DNA of 64,000 nt from contig CM041465.1 in assembly GCA_023213395.1 (NCBI GenBank), positions 51,963,741-52,027,740 of the forward strand, in the 5' to 3' direction. Positions 12,246-22,920 of the stretch are shown in pieces. Each line of letters begins with the position of its first letter. Within the stretch, counting starts at the first letter, position 1. The notes below the pieces were generated by a model that was not told where the DNA came from, did not search any database, and worked only from the letters and a program-made list of their open reading frames with translations. Source of the stretch: Cycas panzhihuaensis (taxonomy: Eukaryota > Cycadophyta). The position numbers and the translations under genes were made by a program.

Positions 12246-13605
12246 AATCATTTATTATTGAACCTACTTTTTGAGTTATATGATTAATTTGGTTCCATAT
12301 TAGCTTTCATAGGTAAATTAGTTATGGTTATCATACAATGTTCACTAGGATATAGTACGTACAATTATTATTTGATTCTAAAAAGGTGAAGTTGTGAGGG
12401 GATAAATCATGGCACACTAAGCCTTTTAAATAATAACATAGCTTTTACTAAAATGAGAATACAATAAGCCCTAAAATTAAATCCATAGTAGTCGAACCAC
12501 AACCAATTTTTGGGTTTTTTGTGTAAGGTATCCCTTAACACCAAACTAAGAAATGTGTGGAGTAAAGGGGCCTTAAAATTTTTATTATAACACTCTAGAA
12601 TTATCTATTACAATAGGGATCATGTGGGATGCCTATAGACAAGTTTATTTTATGATAAAGGTGTTAGAATATAGAATCAAATGTTAGTGAGCAAGTGGTA
12701 ATAGATTACTTTAGGAGAAGTATATGAAGGCCATAAAAAATATAAGTAAAAGCCTTAACTAGGGGGTATAGTTGTATAAATCAATCTAAACATGAGAAAG
12801 GCTAGTAGATATGAGACCAAGGCTCAAAACTAAGTTATTTGACTATAAATTTACCTATACAAAAGGAGGGGTCCTTGGGGAGACTTTTTGGGCCCTAGTG
12901 TATGAGATTTCTAAAATTTTATTAATGAAATGTGACTATATAACTAGTAAATATAAGATTTAAGCTCCAAATATAATAATTTGACTATAAACTTAGATGT
13001 GTTTTAGAGTATTTTTCCTAGGGAATTTCTTAGGTATAGTATAAGTGCATTAATAGATACATTTATGGCATCTTTCACCAATGTGAACTTATAATTAGTT
13101 GATTTTTTTATGATTTTAGATTTTATATATAAACAAAGACAAAATTATGAGTCCAATCAAGTCTCCTATAATAATTTTTTTGGCTTCCTAAAACCTAATA
13201 AAACCTATTATAAACTTTGGTTATCATAAGTTCTTAGTTTCATTTTTATATATGAAGTTTATAGATTTGGTAATTTGGTTATCACTTTGGGGTTAGTTGT
13301 AGGCAAAGAAGGAGTCCATTTGACAAGCAACAAGTTCTATTATGACTAGGATGTAACTATACCTAAACAAGGAATAAGCCTAAAGTTTATTTTCTCTTAA
13401 AATTTTAATTTTTAGCTCAAAACCCCCATTTTGGGATTTTATCCTATTTTTAGGATATTGACCAAATGAGATCCTTTTGGAACCCTATTTTCTTTTTAGG
13501 AATGAGAAGAATGCTATTATGGACCATTTGTATTTATTTAGATTTTTATTTCCTACCTGTTTTAGTTTTTTTGGTCAATTTTTGTATAGAGAGGACCATG
13601 TGTGA
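12246..13605. other. AT-rich sequence without recognisable gene
   Basis: All frames are closed by frequent stops, and no known domain or repeat boundary was found. By position it would contain the 5' end and first intron of the PMD gene that starts its visible exon at 13985. Confidence 0.4.
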
Positions 13606-13840
13606 TTCATAATGAGATGTCCCATTATAAATTATTCCTCATTATGATCTTTAGAATGGGACATGACATCCCATCATAGAATATCACATCCCATTATAAG
13701 TTTATGTAATGAGACCAATTGTTCCATTATGAAAGTTGTCATGAATTTTCATAACAAGACATTGTGTCCCATTAGAAATTTCATAATAAGATATTATGTT
13801 CCATTATGGATCATGATAAGATGTCACATCCTATGTTAAA
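13606..13840. repeat. Cluster of short palindromic units (TCCCATTATAA type)
   Basis: Six or more imperfect copies of TCCCATTATRA occur at about 13618, 13667, 13689, 13720, 13767 and 13799. They alternate with inverse forms such as ATAATGAGA, so several units can fold into hairpins. The cluster ends about 145 bp upstream of the PMD splice acceptor at 13984. Confidence 0.7.
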
Positions 13841-13984
13841 ACTTATAATAAGGACTAATAGTATAGTAGGGCATGATAGAGGTTAGCCAAAAAATGATTT
13901 TTTTTTTAATTTTAAAAGTTTATTATGCTCTTTAGATTGTTATTGATTGTTAGGAGACTGATCAATGATCATTTATGCTTATAG

Positions 13985-15900
13985 ATGGTGATAATGATCA
14001 CTAATAGAGAGTACACAAGCTAAGACATGCTTCACCTAGCCACACAAATGGAAAACACCACCTAGGGCATCCTAGAGTAGAGTGGATTTCTCTAGATTAT
14101 GAGTTTTCATTAGTACATATCCAACCATTCTTCTTAGTAAACCTAGTTAATCACAAAGATTGAACAAGGAAAGTATTTCACTTACCTCTTACTGAATATT
14201 CACATCTCACTACTGGGGATATCTAGTGTATTCTTAAAGTACCCTATATATGTTCATCTCTAAAGTTGAGGACTCTAGATAATAGTAAGGAGGCTCATAG
14301 TGAGGCAATAATCTATTATTAGGGAGGTAGTATATGGCACCAAATATGGTCACAATCACTACTTGTTTGAGTATTAAGGAGATTTTGTTGGAATAAAGCT
14401 CATTACTTACACTCTCTATTTACGATCAGCTATTAATAGAGTTATATCAAGTTCCCATATGGACAAATAGGATGTTTCTCCTAATGTAAGTGGGAGAGAT
14501 ATTTAGTTGGGCCTCAATGATCATAGCCAATATGATGTTTTAGATTTATAATATTTGACCAATGGGGATAGGTGATTTGTCTTCCTACTCAATTCTACAA
14601 TTATGGTTCTTTGACCACTTCCTAAAACATATCCTCATAATGGCCTAAGAATTATCAAAATAGATGATCCTATCATTTATCAATGCCCATAATAATTTTA
14701 AGGAGTGGGGCCTAGGGAGCTTATGAGCTAGAGTATCTATACTACCTAAGTAGATACATAACCCTAGACATAGGATTCTAATGTAGTATAGGTGACCCTA
14801 GTTAGAGGAGAAAGAGACAATGGGGAAGGTGATAAAGGTGATGGCAGAAATGAGGGTGGAGTTAAAGGAGGTAGTAAAGGTGATGATAGAGGTAATGGTG
14901 GAGATGGAGGAGGTGGTACCTTAGTTGTTAGGCAAGTTTCTGCTAGTGGGCTTAGGGAGGCCAAATATCACCCTAGAGGAGTAAGGGAGGGGAGCCTCTA
15001 GATTATTGCTTATAAGCTTCTAATTAAATAGAGTAGAGGCATTTATCCTAGAGGGTAGTAATAAGAAGTCAAGGGGTATGACCTTTATCTATTTCCTCTT
15101 TTACAACTTTCATTTTATTTATAGGAATATTTGTTATTATTTTTCTATATAATATTCCTTATTAAGTTCTATTATTAATGGTTGTAGATCCAAATATATT
15201 GACTATTAAATTCATTTGGAAAATAATTAATATCTTATTTCCTAAGTTGTATAAAGAGGGGCTACCTAGGAGGTAGATAATAGGTTTCTAGTGTTAGCAC
15301 ACCCTCACACAAATATCTTTGATCTACTTTTGAGGGATATAAAGATATGGGTGGAAAATAGGATTATACTTATCTATGTTTAGGGGCATGAGCTGATGTC
15401 TAGGGCATAGGTGGTAAGCCCCATAGCTACAACACTTCCATTAGATCTTATAAATATAGAGAAGATATACTAATTAGAGTTAAAGGTAACAACACTAAAG
15501 ATGGAGTCATGCTTTGTTAGCTAGGAGAGGGATTGGGCCCTTACAACATAATAGTAGATGGTAGAGACAATGGCTAGTAACTTAAGATGTATGAGATATA
15601 CACATATAAATTTAGTTTATCCCAAAGGTACCAGGTTATCAAGGTAGCTAAGCTTTAGCAATATACTAGTTATGACTATGGAGCCCATGAAGGTATGATG
15701 GTAGATACCCTAGCCATAGGAAACCTATAGAAGGATAAGGGGGATGTTTAGATAATGATTGTATTATATTTTTGGGAGAGGCAAGCTTGCTTTGTGATAT
15801 TTTGATTATGTGTTTTATAGCTTATTTTGGGCATTTTGTATATTCTCATAGAAGCATGGACTACCTTGACATTTTCTTATACCCTATGTATCCTAAACAT
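13985..15900 (+). pseudogene. PMD (plant mobile domain) gene, decayed copy 1
   Basis: The visible exon follows an AG acceptor (13983-13984) and opens with MVIMITNRE, aligning codon for codon with copy 3 (VVITVDNRE). FHLPLTEY..LTTGDI..ILKVP at about 14180-14240 matches the PMD signature of copy 3 (FHLP..VTITSGDIRQILGVP). Further on, YSILQLWFFDHF near 14600 matches YSTLLQCWFFDYF, and a Gly/Asp-rich stretch (14790-15000) replaces the acidic linker. Many stops and frameshifts rule out a product. PMD proteins are found in plant host genes (MAIN/MAIL1) and in mobile elements; which mobile class this belongs to is unresolved. Confidence 0.7.
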
Positions 15901-15928
15901 ACATTATATATATACATATACATACAGA

Positions 15929-15950
15929 TATCTCTCTCTCTCTCTCTCAC

Positions 15951-16010
<60 letters not shown>
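15929..16010. repeat. Compound microsatellite, (TC)n then (TA)28
   Basis: About nine TC units (15931-15948) are followed by an uninterrupted TA run from 15955 to 16010. It lies just past the end of PMD copy 1. The other two PMD copies have TA runs at the same place. Confidence 0.95.
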
Positions 16011-16012
<2 letters not shown>

Positions 16013-16022
16013 TTATGACTTA

Positions 16023-16545
16023 TGTTAGAGTTGTGATATGTTGTTATTATTTACATTGACTTTGTAATATGTATGTACTTTGTTTTGACATCATATAATT
16101 AATATTTTAAGAGTGATCATAGCTTGTACCATTGATATTATAATAGTAGTCTTATATGCTCATACTATATGAAACTTGAATGGATATTGAAATATCTCAA
16201 AAGTATATTCTCATTTTAGAGAATATGTTTTTAGAATTTTATTATTATATATTATTAGCATGGTAGTTAATTATTAAGCTACTTATTAATGTTAATATGA
16301 TGGTTTAACTATGTGATTGACAGAAAGGTGTAATCTATTTAGAAAGTCACAACCTTTAAGGATTGACACCTCTTGAAGGATTATAAATATCTTAGAGTCT
16401 ATTGTATATTTATATCAATCTAAGTTGGAATCAATGTGATTGATAGATCATTATGGTGGGTTTTTCCTACAAGAGTTTCTCATATATATCCTATGTATTA
16501 TGTAATTATTTTATGTTCATATTGCTTGTTTGTTATGTATGGTAA
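16023..16545 (+). repeat. Possible solo copia-type LTR
   Basis: The segment begins TGTTAGAG and contains GGTGGGTTTTTCC near 16457, followed by CAAGAGTTTCTCAT. The same arrangement lies near the 3' end of the copia K LTRs (51167-51485, 54573-54891). No second LTR or target duplication was found, so boundaries are approximate. Confidence 0.4.
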
Positions 16546-16554
16546 AGATTCTAT

Positions 16555-18852
16555 TTCACCAAAGCATAGCCCTTAATTGATACCCATCACCTTTAACAAG
16601 TTTCTTGTGATATTCTTACTTGATATGATTGATAAATACTTATTTTATGTGCATTAAGCTAAGTTTTGATGAAATATAATTATGAACTTTATTGGATGAT
16701 ATATGTTGAATGATGATGATGTATTATATGCTCTCTCACCTACTGATGAGTGACATCTCTCTTTGTGATCATTCTAACTCATTTTTCTATTAAGACATTC
16801 ATTTGCTTTATTTTTCTATCTTGGTTTTACTTTTTTGTAGTCTCCTATTCATTATTTTTGGGCTTATGCTTATAGTTTTCATCCTCTTTGGGATATTTTT
16901 TTTATTGATTGAGTCATTTGTACTTAAATCTTTTAATAAAAAAAATATTTCTTGACTTTTCAATGAGTTAATTTCACCTCTTATTTTATCACATTTTTGG
17001 TCCTATAAAAAACATGATTGATCGTGTTTTATGAAGAAGATCATATTTTTTGTTATTTATAAAATGTAACTAGTCATATTTTTGATTATCATGCATGCAA
17101 ATTTTTTTTAATATGCTAATTTTATATGTCACCACCTAGATTTGATGGAAACCTACGTATTTTATGCCTAGAACCTTTCAGAACCCTAGTGTATTATATC
17201 ATTTATAAATTGATGAGTTATAGATCAAGCTTTGTTGGATGCTTCTTGAGATTTTAAGAGATTTTCTTTATTGCTATTTGGACAATTATTTTTGAAGAAA
17301 AAGTGAAGCCTAAGGGAGAAAATTTGATGCTATATTTGCTGATTTATTACTGTATGAATTTTATTAGTTGATGCTTCTAAAGTATATGTTTTCTCATAAA
17401 AATTTCAACTTCAAACTTCTCTTTTCTAGTAAGATCTTTCCTTTTTAGTTTCTTACAATTTTGTTATTCTTTTGATGATCATTTACAACCAGAATTATTG
17501 CTCTCTTCTTGTTGATATCTAAGATACTTTTATTGATGATTATTTCTTAGGAAACTTAGCTAAAAGGTTAGCCCTTTGTGGGAAGAAAAGGGATAGATTA
17601 TTGGGAACAATGATCATCTCCACTATAAAGATAACTACTCTCTCTAATTCTTTTTTAATTGTCTAAGTCCCCAAGAGGTTTAGTTTTACTTTTGCTTATA
17701 TATGGCTATTGTTGAGTTGCTTGTTCTTGTGTTTCTTCTTTTTTCCTTATTGGTTTTAAAGGAAAACTTGAAGAGGTTTTATTGTATGAAAGAGAGAAGG
17801 CCATTCTGAGATAGAAATTCATTAATAGACTAGAAATTACAGAAAATTACTAGTACTATCTTGTTTGGCTTCATTCATTTTATTTTCTCCTTATTCAAGA
17901 AAAGAAATATGAATTTATGAATGATATATTTTTTCTATAATTCGATTACATGAGATTCAAGTATCCTATGATGTCCAAAAGACTCTATTTGTGATAGAAT
18001 CTCTCTATTTTCCTAGTCTATTATTTTCTTATGAATGGTGATTTGATTATGGTTGATTGCATGTAATAGTTACGGTTTTAATATCATTCATAACAATAGA
18101 AATATATCTTTGAAATCTCACTTTTCTCTTGAAATTATTCTCTAAAGAAGAAAATAGCATGTGAATAAAATAAAAAGCATTATATAAACATTGCATTTTA
18201 TTTGATGTTTTATCAAGTTATATATAGAGTTTTATATTATATTAGTTGCATTTCATGTTGGATATTCTCATTTAAAACATGTCTTTTATATTTAGAGAAA
18301 ATAGCCTCTCTCTCATTCTTGGTGTGCTATTTTTTTAATTTCATAAAAAGAAAAAAAAGAAAATATAATTGGATGTGTAGTTAGTTATTCTACTTATTTG
18401 TTGAAAAGAGAGTAGTTAGATCTTATTGTCCTATTGTTTGTTCTTATGATTATATTTCATCTAAAAAAAGAAGAAGAAGAAAACATTTCCACCACTTTAA
18501 CCTTTTTCCTTTATTTTAGTAAAACTCAAAATTTTGAAAGAATAAAAGGAAATGAGTCTCCAAGAAGGACATAAGACATATTGTTAGCATAATCCTAAAG
18601 TCAAAATCCATCCATCTAATTATATATGATAGTGGATTCAACCACCTCTATTTACATCCTAGCCTTTCGTTGCTTCATTTATATCTTAGTTAAATAACAT
18701 GACTAGGTGGAGACTCCTTCTTAGGAGTTGGCAGAGGTGGTCCCTTAGGTTCCCTTAGGCTTCTTGTCTCTTGGTTTAGACTTAAAATAGAGGAAACATG
18801 TTACTAGTTAAGAGATACTTAGTCTATATCCAACCAAAACATACCATCCTTT
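16555..18852 (+). repeat. 5' LTR of Tat element B
   Basis: It aligns with the inverse of 9794-12245 and ends just before the primer site at 18853. Length is about 2.3 kb, like the LTRs of A and D. The left boundary is where similarity to F fades. Short ORFs inside (for example 18202-18384) have no recognisable domain. Confidence 0.6.
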
Positions 18853-18869
18853 TGGTGACCATACTAGGG
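18853..18869 (+). other. Primer binding site of Tat element B
   Basis: TGGTGACCATACTAGGG matches the site of A at 13 of 17 positions and lies at the LTR-leader junction fixed by alignment with F. Confidence 0.6.
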
Positions 18870-19433
18870 AGTATCATTTATTTTCTTATTTAAAGTGATG
18901 GAAACTATAATACCTACTCCAAGGAAATAATTAAGACTTCAAGGTCTCCCACCTAATTTTCAAATGCAACCTTTACATTTTGCTTATAAAGTTTCATCTT
19001 CCTATGTTGATTCTTCGAAACATCATGTACATGATACTTATGTTTATCCCCTCAAAGATTCAACTTAACTATATGAAATACCTATGGAGCAAGGGTATCT
19101 AGAGCCCTCTCAATTCCATAGTGATTCTTTATTTTATAAACCCTTCTTTTGCATAAGAAGAAACACTTCCTACTCAAGCACATCCATCATATTTTGAGTC
19201 AGTTCTTATTAGGGTACCTACTCCTCTTCATATGCCTAGATATTAAGATCCTTTTTATCTAGAGACACATGCTATGACATCCTCTCTATAACACTATCAA
19301 TTTGATCTATTGTGTGAGGAGTATGAGTCAATATAAGTTAATCCTTTAGTTGCTCTAGATACCACTCAATCACCCTTACCTTCTCATCCTCCTTTACTAA
19401 GGCCTCATTCTCCTCCTTTGTGGTAGGTTAAAG
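18870..19433 (+). pseudogene. gag: gag leader and N-terminal region of Tat B, left part
   Basis: This matches the inverse of 9200-9776 in element F. It is cut by copia E after TAAAG (19429-19433), and the same five bases restart B at 25446-25450. No open frame survives. Confidence 0.65.
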
Positions 19434-19826
19434 TATTGGGGTTAATGCTCATGACCCCTCTCCCACCTTCCAACCAGGAATACATACCTCACACTCATCA
19501 ATTTACACATGTGGGTGCTCACATGTGTAGGTAGGTATAAGATAAGTTTAATTTGATTTAAGTTAATTTGAGTTAAGTTTAATTATTATTTTATTGATAT
19601 TTAAATTTTAGGGGTTAAGGAGTTTCCCTCCTCCTCCAAATTATATATTTTGAGGGGTGTGTAACCCTAGTGTCTTTAGACACCACCTACTTTTGGACAT
19701 TTGTAATACTCTCTTACAACAATAGATTGAATACAATGGATCTTATATTTATGCAACAATGATGTATTGATTTATGATTATCTCTTTTATGTTCTGCCTT
19801 GTTCTCCATGCATTATTTTTCCTACA
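19434..19826 (+). repeat. 5' LTR of copia E
   Basis: It starts TATTGGGGTTAATG (terminal TG mutated to TA), ends CCTACA, and matches 25058-25445 throughout, including the block TTTGAGGGGTGTGTAACCC. Confidence 0.92.
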
Positions 19827-19828
19827 TT

Positions 19829-19841
19829 TGGTATCAAATCC
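19829..19841 (+). other. Primer binding site of copia E
   Basis: TGGTATCAAATCC lies two bases after the LTR end. It differs at two positions from the initiator-Met site TGGTATCAGAGCC used by many plant copia elements. Confidence 0.8.
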
Positions 19842-20239
19842 ATTTGGGCGTGCATTATTTTCCTTCATCTGGTGTCAGAGTGGATATTACTAGGCTATTG
19901 CATCTCCATTTGAAGTTTTTGAAGAGCAAGAAGATCTACTAGCATTTTTTAAGCAGATTTACTCAAGCAAGAAAATATTGGTTACATTTATTTTCTGTAA
20001 AGTTTTTTTTTCAACAGTTTCTTATATTTTTTAGAGATCTGATTATTCTTGAAGATATACTTATGATATAACAAATATATTTCATATTTTTTCTAGATTT
20101 GTGCAAGTGTATAACTCTACAAATAACAAATATCAAGACTTTATAACTCTACAAGAGTTTTTTATCAATAAGTTTTATATTTTTATCAAATATTTGATAT
20201 TTTTCAAGCATATTTTGCCTATTTATCTAATACTTTTTC

Positions 20240-20660
20240 TAGATCTGTGTAAGAGTACAGCTGCAAGCAATATTCACTCTCAAGTTTCCTTTAGATCTGT
20301 TATAGATTTTCTCAAATTTATTTATTTTATTAATTATTTTACCATTTTCTGGTTTATTTATTTCAGATCTATAATATCTATTCAGGTTTTCTTCAGATCT
20401 ACTATATATTCTTTCAGATCTACAATATTAGCTACAAATCTGTAATATTTACTTTAAATCTAAAATATTTATTCAATTTTTTTTTAAAATCTGCTATATA
20501 ATTTTTAGATCTGCTTATTTTATTAAATATTTCACTATTTTCTGGTTTATTTGTTTCAAATCTATAATATTAGCTATAGATCTGTAATATTTACTTTAGA
20601 TCTGCAATACTTACTTTAGATCTGCAATATTTATTAAAGTTTTCTTTTAGATCTACATAT
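20240..20660 (+). repeat. AGATCTGYAATATTTACTTT short tandem repeats
   Basis: About a dozen imperfect copies of a 20-24-bp unit centred on AGATCT lie in the leader of copia E; the most regular stretch is 20576-20640. Many contain the BglII hexamer AGATCT. No function is evident. Confidence 0.75.
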
Positions 20661-21477
20661 TTTATCACATATTTGACCATTTTTTTAAGTTTTTTTTTCA
20701 GATCTATAAGTTTTTTTTCATATTCAGGCCAACAAACCATATATCATAGCAGATCTACCTATTAGAGAAATCTATTTGAAGCTTCGTCTTGTGTGGAAGA
20801 CCTACTACAAATATGTTACAGTTGTTTACCAGGTTCTTTATATTTATTTTTAAATATAAAACATATATCTCTCATTTCTTTGATACATATACTCCAACAT
20901 ATTTGAAATATTTTAGATACAAACATATATGCATTTTATTTATTTGATATATTTCTCTCTGTTATATTTGAAATTTTCTAATTTCATTTATGGCTTCATT
21001 GAATCACCAGATTTTTTCATACTTTTCTATATAGATATATTTTTTCTTTGAAATATCTCATTCATAATATACATATTGTACAAAGATTATACAACTTAAA
21101 AAAAAACAAAAAACTCAACATGTTTTATGTTTTTTGCATAAATATATAATTTTTTAAAATATTCCTTCATTAGAATCCTTCATTTCTCATATTGAGAAGC
21201 CATTGGCTCATAATCAAAACCTTTTTAGTTGGATTAATGTAGCCATTTTCCATTTTTGTTTTGTTACAAGTTTGTAGTCTTCAAGCTCAATGCACTGCTT
21301 ACTTTAGATCACTTTTAGTTGGATAAATTTGCTACTGTAATGCTTGTCAATGTCCTTGTACTGTGTAGCTCTGATAGACTGATATTGTTCCTTAGTATTT
21401 GTTTAATTGAGAAAGAGCCTTTATGGTTCTTTCATATATCTTTTCAGTCTTTTAAGACTCCATTAAAACAACCATTA
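20661..21477. other. Leader of copia E, nothing recognised
   Basis: AT-rich sequence with frequent stops in all frames. I see no domain, repeat or terminal inverted repeat. One edge of the captured host DNA may lie here. Confidence 0.4.
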
Positions 21478-21830
21478 TCATACATTCTTTGAGTTGGAAA
21501 TTATTAATACTGCTAAGGTAGGAAGCAAAAAGAAACTTAAATGCATCCATGATAATCTATGATTTCCAAATCCTTGAAATTTTCTAAGAGAAGTCTTAAG
21601 AAAATTGATATATGAAAATCCACTACTATAGTAAAGTTCATTCTGTATGTGCTTTCGTAGTTGCACATTCGCAGATATTAAATCTGAAAACGCATTCAAT
21701 AAATCAAGATTGTCTTTCAAATCCTAGTTGGCCAAATGTCCAATCACACAATCTATGATTTCAACGGTTGAAGCATTCCTGTAAATACAAGAACACAACA
21801 ATTATAAACAAAATTTGTCACATCTGGCTT
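21478..21830 (-). pseudogene. Unidentified exon-like fragment captured in copia E
   Basis: On the minus strand an intron-like pyrimidine-rich stretch ends in TTGTATTTACAG, followed by an almost open frame containing STVEIIDCVIGHLAN, one stop, then NLDLLNAFSDLISANVQLRK. The composition (leucine-rich, helical) and the acceptor-like junction look like a host exon, perhaps of a HEAT-type protein, but I do not recognise the gene. It is on the same strand as the other captured fragments. Confidence 0.4.
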
Positions 21831-22208
21831 GCAAGTTGGATCCATGCTATAGTTTTTTGGACAAGAACTTGTTTTTACTACATTTTGTGCTGGGTTAGTT
21901 CCACTTGCACTGGCAGTGAAGACATATAGGAGATGAAGATATTACACCATTTTGATTGCATAGAATTATTTCTCAAAAAGTATCTAATAGCATTAATGTT
22001 ATGGTTGTTGCTGTTGTCTACTGTTACATAGAAATAATTGATGACTTGTGCCAACCTTGATTCTCATATTCTTTAAAACAATGCCCCTTATAGATTGCAT
22101 CTCTGTGAGCTGCTCAAAATAAAGAAAATGAAGTAACTCTTAAAAGGACAGTTGAAGAATCGTCACTCCCTTGTGCGCTACCTATTTACTCTTCCTCGCT
22201 GTGTATAC

Positions 22209-22380
22209 CAGTGAAGAAATAAGTGTATTCATCAAAACTAGCATGATTTATTTAAGTGTCTCTAGAGTATTAGCAACAATAGTCTTCCACATATGCAATG
22301 TAGCCTGTCTCAGTGTTAAGCTCACATCAGATCAGACCATATAAATTACAGCAAGAACTTCATTGCACTTGTCCTTGTTT
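22209..22380 (-). pseudogene. GCN1-like (translational activator) gene fragment
   Basis: The minus strand reads [10 protein letters not shown], a stop, SDVSLTLRQATLHMWKTIVA, then LK, a stop, and IMLVLMNTLISSL. This follows plant GCN1 (ILITYHIA in Arabidopsis), where the conserved segment has RQAALHVWKTIVANTPKTLK followed by LISSL. GCN1 is a very large ribosome-bound HEAT-repeat protein that activates the eIF2-alpha kinase GCN2; only about 57 codons of it are here. Two in-frame stops make the fragment non-functional. It begins within about 50 bases of the PP2A fragment on the same strand. Confidence 0.85.
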
Positions 22381-22423
22381 GACTCTTTTTTTCTCTGGCA
22401 TGCCCGGTGGGACACAAATCGCC

Positions 22424-22740
22424 CCCCTCTTTATCTACATGTTGCATCGCAAGTATTAGATTCCCACTCTTTAGCTCTCTTAGCGTGATGTGGCCATTTC
22501 CAGACCTATTAATGTAGTAAAAGATTTTGTAAATGATAGTTTCTGCATATCTTTCTTGAAACTCAAATGTGCTCTGTAAGAACTCAAATCCTTGATGTCT
22601 AGCCAAAAGTTCTTTCAATATAGGCTTTAAATTATCCTAAGTGAGATATTTCTTGTCTGGTTGCTTTAAAACTATGAAGATTTGGGTTGCCAAGTCCTTC
22701 GTTAATATGTTACTGTTGATCCAGTAATGAACAAACCAAT
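22424..22740 (-). pseudogene. PP2A regulatory subunit B'' gene fragment
   Basis: About 105 codons on the minus strand match the plant B'' family of protein phosphatase 2A: WINSNILTKDLATQIFIVLK, a stop at the conserved YLT, then [27 protein letters not shown] and [15 protein letters not shown]. The last segments are the start of the EF-hand core that binds calcium and the PP2A scaffold. The family is about 540 residues, so this is roughly one fifth. No intron interrupts it. Homology stops after MQHVDKEGG at 22424, and the GCN1 fragment begins shortly after. At its upstream end it continues in frame from a polygalacturonase motif. Confidence 0.9.
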
Positions 22741-22795
22741 CCCAACCACTCTTGATTGCTATGCAATCATCCCCATAACAATCTTCACTTTCCAA
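22738..22795 (-). pseudogene. Polygalacturonase-like (GH28) fragment fused to the PP2A piece
   Basis: ESEDCYGDDCIAIKSGWD on the minus strand contains the GH28 active-site motif GDD.(I/V)AIKSGWD of plant polygalacturonase-like enzymes, which hydrolyse pectin in the cell wall. The Asp pair is part of the catalytic set. Only about 19 codons are recognisable. The frame runs without a stop into the PP2A B'' fragment. Upstream, 22796-22920 is unusually GC-rich for this region and may be further captured exon (MPSSVSNMQPS, a stop, LDVAGCL), which I do not recognise. Confidence 0.65.
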
Positions 22796-22920
22796 CACCG
22801 GGCAGCTTCTAGGCTTTCCTCTGTCTCCTCCGCATGACAGGCGCGACAAACAGCCGGCAACGTCTAACTACGATGGTTGCATGTTGGAGACGGACGACGG
22901 CATATTTGTTTTGGTTCAAA

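Noticed and set aside
14792-15001. Gly/Asp-rich ORF that looks like a glycine-rich protein gene
   Set aside because: It lies where PMD copy 3 has its acidic linker, in a locus full of stops, so it is a fragment of that decayed gene.
15772-16018. ORFs ending in long Tyr-Ile runs
   Set aside because: They are translations of the TA microsatellite. The same holds for 33989-34259.
22346-22849. PP2A B'' and polygalacturonase frames as a living chimeric gene
   Set aside because: Internal stops at conserved positions, only a fragment of each domain, and location inside a retrotransposon argue for a pseudogene.
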